Counted from the stretch's first letter, positions 1-6,049 are shown. The stretch is DNA of 8,992 bases from Tangfeifania sp. (GCA_018400515.1 JAGYMR010000106.1:1-8992), one strand, 5' to 3'. Numbers and translations are program-made. The notes: generated from the sequence alone by a model not told the origin.

Positions 1-37
1 AGCCGTGAATAACGGCCAACCTGCATGCAAAAAATAA
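1..37 (+). CDS. possible C-terminal tail of an upstream gene (partial)
   Basis: Of the three forward frames only the one starting at base 2 is open. It would end AVNNGQPACKK and stop at TAA 35-37, six bases before the next start codon. Tight spacing to a downstream gene on the same strand is what an operon would show. The fragment is far too short to identify. An ending of this type would suit a TPR or Sel1-like repeat protein, but that is a guess. It may also not be coding. Confidence 0.3.
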   Translation, partial: AVNNGQPACKK

Positions 38-43
38 AAACGA

Positions 44-976
44 ATGAAGCGAAAATTTAAAGATTTCCTGCTGTTGGTCCTTAAGGGCATGGGCATGGGA
101 GCTGCGGATGTTGTCCCGGGCGTTTCGGGAGGCACCATTGCTTTTATCACCAATATCTACGAAGAGCTGATCAACTCCATCAAATCGATCAATACAGAAG
201 CCCTGAAGCTGCTTTTCTCCGGAAAATTCGGCGCCTTCTGGAAATCGGTGAACGGCCCTTTCCTGACAAGTGTTCTCCTGGGCATTGCCATTAGCATATT
301 CTCCCTGGCCCGGGGCCTGAAATACCTGCTTCACCACTACCCCATTCTGGTCTGGGCCTTTTTCTTCGGACTGATCATTGCTTCGGCCATTTACATTGCA
401 CGTTCCATCAGGCAATGGAATGCAGCGACTGTTATTGCCCTGATCGCGGGAATGATCACCGCCTATTTTATCACACGCATCTCCCCGGCGGAAGCCAATG
501 CCACCTGGTGGTTTATCTTCGTTTCAGGGTCCATTGCCATCTGCGCCATGATCTTACCGGGAATATCCGGAAGCTTTATCCTGGTTTTGCTGGGCATGTA
601 CCAGTTCATCCTTGAAGCCGTCGGGACCCTGGATGTGGCTGTTTTGCTCATCTTCCTTGCCGGGGCGGCGATCGGAATCATCCTTTTCTCGAATGTCCTG
701 TCCTGGTTCCTGAAAAAATTTCACAACCTCACCATTGCCGTTTTAGCGGGATTCATGGCCGGTTCCCTGAACAAAGTATGGCCCTGGAAAGAGGAAATTG
801 AAACATTCATCGACCGCCATGGCGAGGTAAAACCCCTGGTGGAAAAAAACATCCTGCCGGGTACTTATGAACAGCTTACAGGAAGTGAGGCCATGCTGCC
901 CGGAGCGATTGCCCTGGCCCTGGTGGGATTTTTATTGATATTTTTAATTGAAGGCTTAACAAAACAAAGAAAATGA
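44..976 (+). CDS. popT: DUF368 family polyprenyl-phosphate translocase (PopT-like)
   Basis: This is a 310-residue polytopic inner-membrane protein of the DUF368 family. It carries the two glycine-rich repeat signatures of that family: MGMGAADVVPGVSGGT at about residues 16-31 and AMILPGISGSF at about 168-178. The pair is consistent with an internally duplicated fold. Hydrophobic segments lie near 73-90, 99-118, 127-145, 155-190, 197-222, 229-242 and 284-304. Family knowledge: DUF368 members (PopT) return undecaprenyl phosphate from the outer to the inner leaflet of the cytoplasmic membrane, recycling the carrier used for peptidoglycan and surface glycans. Transport of this lipid by this protein is inferred from family only. 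The ATG at 44 puts the family N-terminus in the expected place. The stop overlaps the aroE start by four bases (ATGA), so the two are very probably co-transcribed and translationally coupled. Confidence 0.92.
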   Translation: MKRKFKDFLLLVLKGMGMGAADVVPGVSGGTIAFITNIYEELINSIKSINTEALKLLFSGKFGAFWKSVNGPFLTSVLLGIAISIFSLARGLKYLLHHYPILVWAFFFGLIIASAIYIARSIRQWNAATVIALIAGMITAYFITRISPAEANATWWFIFVSGSIAICAMILPGISGSFILVLLGMYQFILEAVGTLDVAVLLIFLAGAAIGIILFSNVLSWFLKKFHNLTIAVLAGFMAGSLNKVWPWKEEIETFIDRHGEVKPLVEKNILPGTYEQLTGSEAMLPGAIALALVGFLLIFLIEGLTKQRK

Positions 977-1722
977 AGCAATACGGACTTATCGGCTATC
1001 CCCTTGCCCACTCCTTTTCAAAACGTTTTTTTACCGAAAAATTTGAAAAGGAAGGGATCAGTGCCTCCTACGAAAATTTTGAGATTGAAAAAATTGACCG
1101 TTTTCCGGAAGTGGTGGAGAATAACCCGGAACTTACCGGACTAAACGTAACGATTCCTTACAAGGAACAGGTAATCCCCTACCTCGGGGAACTGGATCCC
1201 GCCGCCCGGGAAGTGGGAGCGGTCAATACAGTAAAAATTGAGCGTTCAGGCAAGCGCATCCGGCTGAAAGGCTTTAATACCGATACCCATGGATTTGAAA
1301 CCAGTTTGAGCCCGCTGCTGAAACCTTTCCATAAAAAAGCGCTCATACTGGGAACAGGGGGAGCGTCCAAAGCCATCAAATATGTCCTGAAAAAGCGGGG
1401 CATTGAATTTATCTCGGCATCCATCGAAGAGTTAAAAGACGGTGAGATCCGCTACGAGGCGATCACAGAGCAGGTGATGGCTGACAGGCTGCTGATCATC
1501 AATGCCACCCCATTGGGAACCTATCCACAGGTTGATACCTGTCCCCCCATCCCCTATCAGTACATTACGCGTAAACATTTGCTGTTCGATCTGGTTTATA
1601 ATCCTGAGGTTACTAAATTTATGAAGGAGGGGGAATCACGGGGGGCGACCGTGAAAAACGGGTATGAAATGCTGCTGCAACAGGCTTTGAGATCTTATGA
1701 GATCTGGAACAGCCCCGGATAG
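973..1722 (+). CDS. aroE: shikimate dehydrogenase
   Basis: AroE reduces 3-dehydroshikimate to shikimate in the cytoplasm, in the chorismate (aromatic amino acid) pathway. The 249-residue protein is slightly shorter than the E. coli enzyme but has every substrate-site motif: GYPLAHSFS (8-16, shikimate-binding serines), NVTIPYK with catalytic Lys64, GAVNT (82-86), FNTD with Asp104, the nucleotide loop GTGGASKA (127-134), INATPLG (176-182), DLVYNP (206-211) and NGYEMLLQQ (229-237). The usual N-R-T/S motif after the second Rossmann strand, which grips the NADP 2'-phosphate, is not evident. The residues there read ISAS (147-150). The start ATG overlaps the stop of the DUF368 gene (ATGA), indicating coupling. 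Immediately at the stop codon a weak inverted repeat (CCGGA 1715-1719, TCCGG 1728-1732) is present without a T-tract, so I do not call it a terminator. Confidence 0.96.
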   Translation: MKQYGLIGYPLAHSFSKRFFTEKFEKEGISASYENFEIEKIDRFPEVVENNPELTGLNVTIPYKEQVIPYLGELDPAAREVGAVNTVKIERSGKRIRLKGFNTDTHGFETSLSPLLKPFHKKALILGTGGASKAIKYVLKKRGIEFISASIEELKDGEIRYEAITEQVMADRLLIINATPLGTYPQVDTCPPIPYQYITRKHLLFDLVYNPEVTKFMKEGESRGATVKNGYEMLLQQALRSYEIWNSPG

Positions 1723-1816
1723 CATGCTCCGGCATAAAATTTCCCGGAAGTCCTGCCCCTGACAACAACAATAACATGATCATAAACCGGTTATCAAAAA
1801 TTTTGAAATTATCAAT

Positions 1817-2308
1817 ATGAAGAAACTTTTATTCGTCTGTTTAGGCAATATTTGCCGCTCCCCCAGTGCTGAGGCTGTTTTTACCGGACTGGTCAAAAAG
1901 CGGGGACTGAGCGATCAGTTTTACATCGATTCAGCAGGAACAAGTGCCTGGCACGCAGGGGAACCTGCCGACCAGCGGATGCAAAAACATGCCCGAAGGC
2001 GGAACTACAATCTCACAAGCATTTCCAGACAGTTTGATCCCGATACGGACTTCGATGCATTCGATATGATTATCGGGATGGATGAAGAGAATTTTCAGAC
2101 ATTAAGGAGCCTTGCCCGGAACCGGGAGGATCTGGAAAAAATTCACAAAATGACCGATTTCAGCCAGGAGTGGAATTATACCGAAGTTCCGGACCCCTAT
2201 TATGGCGGCGACGAAGGCTTTGAGCTGGTACTCGATCTGCTGGAAGATGCCTGCGATGGACTGCTGAAGGAGCTGGTGAATACGGAAATAAAGGAGGAAC
2301 CCCGTTAA
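1817..2308 (+). CDS. low-molecular-weight protein tyrosine phosphatase
   Basis: This is a cytoplasmic phosphatase of 163 residues, the usual length for the family. The phosphate-binding loop is at the extreme N-terminus (VCLGNICRS, nucleophile Cys8, Arg14, Ser15). The general acid lies in the PDPYY motif (Asp126, with the two tyrosines typical of the family). The AGTSAWHAGEPAD stretch (40-52) is also characteristic. Family members dephosphorylate phosphotyrosine proteins. In bacteria they often reset tyrosine kinases for capsule or exopolysaccharide export, though no such kinase is in this window. Some members act on arsenate or small phosphates, but the length and DPYY loop favour the tyrosine phosphatase group. 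It starts 94 bases after aroE and may be in the same transcript or have its own promoter. The 13-base palindrome TCAAAAATTTTGA at 1794-1806, just ahead of the ATG, could be an operator but is AT-rich. The gene converges on the mgtC-like gene with an 11-base gap. Confidence 0.94.
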   Translation: MKKLLFVCLGNICRSPSAEAVFTGLVKKRGLSDQFYIDSAGTSAWHAGEPADQRMQKHARRRNYNLTSISRQFDPDTDFDAFDMIIGMDEENFQTLRSLARNREDLEKIHKMTDFSQEWNYTEVPDPYYGGDEGFELVLDLLEDACDGLLKELVNTEIKEEPR

Positions 2309-2319
2309 AATTAATCCAT

Positions 2320-3036
2320 TTATTCGGATATCTCCACGGAAATGGAAACAATACCGGGTTGTTTCTCCAGTGCATTAGAAAGGGACTGCACATTTAACTG
2401 CCGGGTAACCCCCAGCATGAATGTTACTTTGTCGCACGCTTCATTAACATTGCGTTCGAACCCCCTGGAAATGATTTTGGCATCATATCCGGCAAAAATT
2501 TTTTCCAGCTCCGCCACATTGGTGTCCCTTTTTTTAACCTCGAGGGAGATCTTCCGCAGGGCCCGCTCTTTAAAAATGCTTTTTTCAAACAAGTTCATTA
2601 CCGAAAGGGCGAATATAACCACGGCCAGTCCGATAAGACTGATGGCATACATTCCGGCGCCGACTGCCAGGCCCAGGGCTGCCATAGCCCAGATGGAAGC
2701 GGCGGTGGTGAGCCCTTTCACATCGACGCCAAATTTCAGAATGGCTCCCGCCCCCAGGAAACCAATGCCCGACACTACCTGCGCTGCAATCCGCCCGGGA
2801 TCCCCGTTCTGGAAATGGGGAAACGTCTGGGGAATGTAGATGGAAATAAGCATCACGATCGTGGCCCCAATGCTGATTAAAATATGGGTGCGCAGCCCGG
2901 CAGGCTGATTGCGCGCTTCGCGCTCAATGCCTACGATCATTCCCAGAAAAAAACTGAGCAATAGCCTGATGGTAGCTGTTTGCCAGGTTATTTCGCTGGA
3001 TTGAAGCCATGTATTGAAGAATTCTGCCATCATCAT
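2320..3036 (-). CDS. MgtC/SapB family membrane protein
   Basis: The protein is 238 residues when started at the first ATG of an ATGATGATG run (3036). Starts at 3033 or 3030 are equally possible, and a TTG at 3039 is less likely. The N-terminal half is the MgtC membrane domain: RLLLSFFLGMIVGIERE (24-40), QPAGLRTH (44-51), then helices around 52-68, DPGRIAAQVVSGIGFLGAG (79-97) with the conserved Asp79, GLTTAASIW (108-116) and a long hydrophobic stretch to about 147. The C-terminal 160-238 is a soluble alpha/beta segment resembling the ACT-like domain of MgtC/YhiD proteins. Salmonella MgtC restrains the F-type ATP synthase and helps growth in low magnesium. Most family members, this one included, have no tested function. 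There is no P-type Mg2+ ATPase gene nearby, so a magnesium role is not supported by context. Confidence 0.9.
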   Translation of the reverse strand: MMMAEFFNTWLQSSEITWQTATIRLLLSFFLGMIVGIEREARNQPAGLRTHILISIGATIVMLISIYIPQTFPHFQNGDPGRIAAQVVSGIGFLGAGAILKFGVDVKGLTTAASIWAMAALGLAVGAGMYAISLIGLAVVIFALSVMNLFEKSIFKERALRKISLEVKKRDTNVAELEKIFAGYDAKIISRGFERNVNEACDKVTFMLGVTRQLNVQSLSNALEKQPGIVSISVEISE

Positions 3037-3128
3037 CAAAAACCTGTGGTAACTCCTAAATTACAAAAAAACAAGGAGATATTAAACCCTGTCCGGAAGA
3101 ATATCGCGGGTAGCGATTTCTATCCTTA

Positions 3129-3193
3129 CCGGTACAGATTTTCATCAAAAGCTGGAACAGACCTGCACCAAAAGCCGGGACGGATTTGCATCC
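3129..3193. repeat. three imperfect tandem units, 23-base period
   Basis: Three related units begin at the GGTAC, GGAAC and GGGAC cores at 3131, 3154 and 3177, exactly 23 bases apart. The shared core is YGGNACRGAYYTKCAYC, and units two and three are preceded by AAAAGC. The period is not a multiple of three, so this is not a coding repeat. Units differ at about five or six positions. The third unit also contributes the left arm of a hairpin (3178-3198). Confidence 0.55.
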
Positions 3194-3198
3194 GGTCC
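3178..3198 (-). terminator. stem-loop downstream of the MaoC-like gene, weak terminator candidate
   Basis: On the + strand GGACGGAT (3178-3185) pairs with ATCCGGTCC (3190-3198) across a four-base loop, with one bulged base. It lies about 30 bases after the hydratase stop on the - strand. It is followed in that direction only by CGGCTTTT, a short T-run, so termination would be partial at best. It could instead be a leader structure of the downstream mgtC-like gene. Confidence 0.3.
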
Positions 3199-3221
3199 TG
3201 CACAGATGACACGTCCCTTCC

Positions 3222-3229
3222 CAAAATTA
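3222..3229 (-). promoter_or_regulatory. possible -7 element for the mgtC-like gene
   Basis: On the - strand the octamer reads TAATTTTG, a full match to the Bacteroidota -7 consensus TAnnTTTG, and it overlaps the stop codon of the upstream hydratase gene. No TTTG is seen at the expected -33 spacing; the nearest, at 3242-3245, is only 12 bases away. If used, it would give the mgtC-like mRNA a leader of roughly 180 bases. Confidence 0.28.
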
Positions 3230-3691
3230 TTTAAAATGATACAAAAATGTCGCCAGGGCATCATAGGCCGGCTTTTTCTGCCCTTCGATCTCAACCACAA
3301 TTTTTACCTGAATCTTGGCAATGCCCCGCAAATTCCGGATGTCATGGAGCGAAACCCGGGCCCTGATCCGGTCATTCACCAGCACGGGTTGCTGAAAACG
3401 CAAATTTTCAAGCCCGTAGTTGACGATCATTTTCACATTACGGACATCCACGATGCGGTGCCATAAATAAGTCAGCAGCGAAACGGTCAGGTACCCATGT
3501 GCGATGGTACTTTTAAAAGGCGACTCTTTTGCAGCGCGTTCCGGATCGGTGTGGATCCATTGATGGTCAAGCGTTGCATCTGCAAACTGATCGATTTGCT
3601 CCTGGGTAATGGTCACATATTCCGAAACCCCCAGTTCTTTTCCCAGAAAGGATTCAAAATCTTCGTAATTGTTGATGATTGTCTTTCCCAT
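3227..3691 (-). CDS. MaoC-like (R)-specific enoyl-CoA hydratase family protein
   Basis: Started at ATG 3691 the protein is 154 residues and begins MGKTIINNYEDF. A TTG eight codons upstream is possible, but the ATG fits the family better. It is a single hot-dog domain of the MaoC type. The hydratase dyad is present as ATLDHQWIHTDPERA (39-53), with Asp42 and His47, followed by STIAHGYLTVSL (61-72). The DxQxxH form resembles the NodN/Rv0130 branch rather than the classic SGDxNPLH of PhaJ. Family members hydrate trans-2-enoyl-CoA to (R)-3-hydroxyacyl-CoA. The acyl chain cannot be read from sequence, and there is no beta-oxidation or polyhydroxyalkanoate gene alongside. A possible -7-like TTATTTTG lies just ahead (3713-3720, one mismatch), which would give a very short leader. 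Confidence 0.88.
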   Translation of the reverse strand: MGKTIINNYEDFESFLGKELGVSEYVTITQEQIDQFADATLDHQWIHTDPERAAKESPFKSTIAHGYLTVSLLTYLWHRIVDVRNVKMIVNYGLENLRFQQPVLVNDRIRARVSLHDIRNLRGIAKIQVKIVVEIEGQKKPAYDALATFLYHFK

Positions 3692-3853
3692 GTCATTTGA
3701 TTTTCCGGCATACAAAATAATGCATTATTCTTTATTTTCCTTCACCTGAAGCCCTGGAAAAGGAAAAATTTAAAAAGATTAACGTGGTTTTCCGGAACAT
3801 TGAGACTGGACAGTCAATTTTTTTATGCATACCCGTTTTTCCGAAACTTTTCC

Positions 3854-3861
3854 CACCTTTG
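3854..3861 (+). promoter_or_regulatory. possible -7 element for the EamA transporter gene
   Basis: CACCTTTG differs from the Bacteroidota -7 consensus TAnnTTTG only in the first base. A good -33 TTTG is not seen at the expected distance (GTTT at 3835-3838 is the nearest). It precedes the hairpins described at 3877-3914, and a transcript from here would have a leader of about 200 bases. Confidence 0.25.
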
Positions 3862-3876
3862 CACTTCTTTGGCAAG

Positions 3877-3914
3877 CGGGAACCGTTGGTTAACTTTCTG
3901 TTGCCAACTACCCG
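3877..3914 (+). promoter_or_regulatory. extended hairpin in the leader region of the EamA transporter gene
   Basis: The 374 bases between the start codons of the hydratase and transporter genes (3692-4065) hold no convincing gene. The clearest structure is this nested stem: CGGG (3877-3880) with CCCG (3911-3914), GTTGG (3885-3889) with CCAAC (3904-3908), and AAC (3892-3894) with GTT (3900-3902), closed by a five-base loop. Just after it come CGGTTTACCG (3919-3928) and, further on, CCCTTTGA (3990-3997) facing TCAAATAGGG (4012-4021). At the left end of the gap there is GACTG/CAGTC (3804-3815) followed by seven T. I do not recognise a known riboswitch class. Pairing was judged by eye. Confidence 0.35.
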
Positions 3915-4065
3915 AAAGCGGTTTACCGGGCAGAGGGAGCGAATGAAACGACCTATGAAAAAAAGTTTGTGGGGATTAGGAGATGAAAACCCTTTGAGAA
4001 GAGATATTTTTTCAAATAGGGGCTATCATATTTTAAATGATTTATAAATTACACCATTCCAACGA

Positions 4066-4992
4066 ATGAGAAACATTTTACGGAGCACAACATTTCTGGC
4101 CATTCTGGCTTGCTGGTTATGGTCCACGGCATTTACAGGCGTGAAGATCGGCTTGCAATACCACACCCCGTTGCAATTTGCCGGCATACGTTTTTTTATT
4201 GCCGGATTACTCATTCTCCTGTTTTGGGGGCGTCCGGCCCGGTTTTTCAGGGAGATGAAAGCCAACCTGAAATTCCTGCTGCTGATCGGGTTCATACAGG
4301 TTTTTGTGCAGTACTCATTTTTCTACAGCGGACTCAATCTGATTCCCGGCTCCCTCGGAGCCATGATCATCGGATCAGCCCCGCTTTTTGCGGCCATTGT
4401 TGCACATTTTTCATTCCACAACGATAAAATGACGCCCTTAAAGACGCTCAGCATCCTGATCGGAGTGGCGGGCATCGGGGTTATCACACTGGGCCGTTCC
4501 CGGATAGCACTCCATAACGAACTGGAGTATGTGGGAATTGGTTTGCTGCTGTTGAATAACATCATTGCAGGGTATGCCAATGTCCTTGTGGCAAAGAGTT
4601 CCCCGAAGGTTTCCCCGGTGGTGATCAGTTCAACCTCGCTGATGTCGGGTGGTTTGCTCCTCTTTTTAGTTTCCGTTCCCCTGGAAGGATTCCCGCAGGG
4701 GCCCTTTCCCGCCCGGTACTTTTTTGCGCTCTCCTGGCTGAGTTTCCTTTCCGCAGCGGCCATCTCCATCTGGTACACGCTGCTCCGGCGTCCGGGGGTA
4801 AAAGTATCCCTCCTCAATGTATGGAAATTCCTCATTCCTGTCTCGGGGGCCATTCTGAGCTGGATCATCCTGGCGGATGAATCCCCCGACCTGATGTCCA
4901 TTCTGGGAATGGTGATCATTGCCATTTCGCTGCTGGCGCTGAACTATTCCAACCGGCGGATCAATGCCAAAAGAGGAGCGTCAGGACAATGA
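4066..4992 (+). CDS. DMT superfamily transporter, EamA family
   Basis: This is a 308-residue inner-membrane protein with about ten hydrophobic helices arranged as two EamA repeats, roughly 9-143 and 155-293. That is the standard length and layout of the drug/metabolite transporter superfamily. The first repeat has WLWSTAFTGVKIG (17-29) and the conserved run GSLGAMIIGSAPLFAAIVAHF (95-115). The second ends with the family's proline-plus-acid motif FLIPVSGAILSWIILADE (255-272). The C-terminus after residue 294 is basic (NRRINAKR) and cytoplasmic by the positive-inside rule. EamA proteins mostly export amino acids or small metabolites. The substrate here cannot be read, and no biosynthetic neighbour suggests one. 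It converges with the DUF1080 gene across a 25-base gap with no visible terminator. Confidence 0.92.
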   Translation: MRNILRSTTFLAILACWLWSTAFTGVKIGLQYHTPLQFAGIRFFIAGLLILLFWGRPARFFREMKANLKFLLLIGFIQVFVQYSFFYSGLNLIPGSLGAMIIGSAPLFAAIVAHFSFHNDKMTPLKTLSILIGVAGIGVITLGRSRIALHNELEYVGIGLLLLNNIIAGYANVLVAKSSPKVSPVVISSTSLMSGGLLLFLVSVPLEGFPQGPFPARYFFALSWLSFLSAAAISIWYTLLRRPGVKVSLLNVWKFLIPVSGAILSWIILADESPDLMSILGMVIIAISLLALNYSNRRINAKRGASGQ

Positions 4993-5017
4993 CAACGCAA
5001 GGGGCTGGCAACCTGAT

Positions 5018-5833
5018 TTATTCATCAAGGACCAACAGTTCAATTTTCCGGAAATCGGTCGGATGGCTTTCCGCCTGAATGGAGATGGTTCCTTTGGTGA
5101 GGATTTTATTCCCGCCGGGGGGCAACAGTTTTTCATAGTACTTTTCCCGTGGATCCAGCTGGGGTTTTTCATACTGCATGACCTCTTCTCCGTCGACAAA
5201 ATGGCGAATAACTTCGCCCCCGCGTACTTCCACCTCAGCAGAAACCCATTGGTCGCCATGATAAGTTTTTGACTGTGAATTATTGCAATGCTGCCGTATC
5301 AGTTCGCCGTTCATCACCACATTGGTTCCCGGTGTGCAGAGATTCATGGTGGGCCGTTTACTCTCCCCGTTTCCACCCAGGAGTTGTACTTCGATGGATA
5401 CCGGAAAATCCTGATCCAGCTCCATTGAAGTGGCAGGCTGTCCGTGGAGCATCAACCCATTGTTGCGGTAGGCCCATCCCGGGCCACCCTTAACCTGCTC
5501 ATCTACAAACCGGTACTCCACCCGCAACCGGTAGTGAGAAAATTCATCTTTATAAAACAGATGCCCGTATACCGATCCGAATTCTTCCCAGTCATCGTAA
5601 CGGACACGCAGGAGTCCATCCTCCACCCGGAAGGTATTGTTATGGTTGACCCCCGGGGGATATCCCTTAAACTTGGGCTGCCAGTCATTCAGGTCCTTGC
5701 CGTTAAACAGCTGGATCCAGTTCTCCCCGGATTTTTCTTCGTTTTGTCCGGATCTTTGACCGGAATTGCATGCGGTCATCAATAAAAAAGTTGCAAGAAT
5801 GGCAGTTGTAAAAGAAAAAAGATGCAGGCGCAT
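5018..5833 (-). CDS. DUF1080 (3-keto-disaccharide hydrolase family) lipoprotein
   Basis: The protein is 271 residues and has a lipoprotein signal: a hydrophobic stretch (about 8-20) ending MTAC with the lipidated Cys22, then a Ser/Gln/Asn/Glu-rich linker. The rest is a single DUF1080 beta-sandwich (concanavalin-like). Family landmarks are WIQLFNGKDLNDW (39-51), VEDGLLRV (70-77), the NNGLMLHG segment (124-131), SIEVQLLGG (146-154), HFVDGEEVMQY (211-221) and the closing TDFRKIELLV (259-268). Two cysteines, 166 and 183, could form a disulphide in the periplasm. The family, common in Bacteroidota and Planctomycetota, includes hydrolases acting on 3-keto-glycosides. The usual partner, a Gfo/Idh-type sugar 3-dehydrogenase, is not in this window, so the substrate is unknown. 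It is probably a monocistronic unit driven from the promoter at 5868-5900. Confidence 0.88.
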   Translation of the reverse strand: MRLHLFSFTTAILATFLLMTACNSGQRSGQNEEKSGENWIQLFNGKDLNDWQPKFKGYPPGVNHNNTFRVEDGLLRVRYDDWEEFGSVYGHLFYKDEFSHYRLRVEYRFVDEQVKGGPGWAYRNNGLMLHGQPATSMELDQDFPVSIEVQLLGGNGESKRPTMNLCTPGTNVVMNGELIRQHCNNSQSKTYHGDQWVSAEVEVRGGEVIRHFVDGEEVMQYEKPQLDPREKYYEKLLPPGGNKILTKGTISIQAESHPTDFRKIELLVLDE

Positions 5834-5867
5834 TTCAGATCAAACGTTTGGTTAATAATTGGACCAG

Positions 5868-5900
5868 CAAAGATAATAAAAAAAGAAAAGGCGATCCAAA
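5868..5900 (-). promoter_or_regulatory. Bacteroidota-type promoter of the DUF1080 lipoprotein gene
   Basis: Read on the - strand, TTTG (5900-5897) is followed after 21 bases by TATCTTTG (5875-5868), a full match to the -33 TTTG and -7 TAnnTTTG consensus known from Bacteroides and Flavobacterium. Transcription would start near 5861, leaving a leader of about 28 bases before the ATG at 5833. No Shine-Dalgarno sequence is seen in that leader. Confidence 0.65.
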
Positions 5901-5939
5901 AAGCATTCCCGAATAAAAATTTGCCATTTAAGTGTAATC

Positions 5940-6007
5940 CCTGACCGGCCGGAAAGAAACGCATTGCTTTTTTGTGCGTTACATTTCTGACAGACCCGCT
6001 GGTCAGG
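5940..6007. repeat. cluster of inverted repeats with competing arms
   Basis: CCTGACC (5940-5946) is the perfect reverse complement of GGTCAGG (6001-6007). Inside this pair sits AACGCA (5958-5963) with TGCGTT (5975-5980). A third segment, CTGAC (5987-5991), can also pair with GTCAG (6002-6006), so the right arm has two possible partners. Nearby are AAGGA/TCCTT (6018-6028) and CTGAA/TTCAG (6030-6045). No gene is seen here. The stretch lies between the promoter of the DUF1080 gene and the proX terminator. Confidence 0.45.
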
Positions 6008-6049
6008 ATGACAAAACAAGGAATCCTTTCTGAACCGCCTTTCAGATGG

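Noticed and set aside
2..16. GCCGT/ACGGC hairpin at the left edge
   Set aside because: It is a five-base stem with no T-tract and probably lies within the tail of an upstream gene. Too little sequence is visible to assign a role.
2290..2297. AAGGAGGA, a strong Shine-Dalgarno-like sequence
   Set aside because: It lies inside the last codons of the phosphatase gene, and no + strand gene follows.
3804..3824. GACTG/CAGTC inverted repeat followed by seven T, as a terminator
   Set aside because: The loop is only two bases and no + strand gene lies upstream that would need terminating. It is at most a small DNA palindrome.
3862..3935. Partial resemblance to a cobalamin riboswitch core (GGGAA, then GGT..AA, then CCCG)
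   Set aside because: The B12 box and the ACTG segment are absent, the spacing is wrong, and the downstream EamA transporter is not a B12 gene. I treat it as a generic hairpin.
3784..4047. 87-codon open frame (GTG start) ahead of the EamA gene
   Set aside because: It runs through the promoter-like element and hairpins, has no recognisable domain and begins at a GTG without a ribosome site. Only its last 34 codons, from ATG 3943, are worth a check.
4323..4925. 200-codon ORF antisense to the EamA gene
   Set aside because: It is the opposite-strand shadow of a clear transporter gene, with no family features.
5779..5964. 61-codon hydrophobic ORF on the - strand over the start of the DUF1080 gene
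   Set aside because: It overlaps the lipoprotein signal sequence and the consensus promoter in another frame. The hydrophobicity comes from AT-rich DNA.
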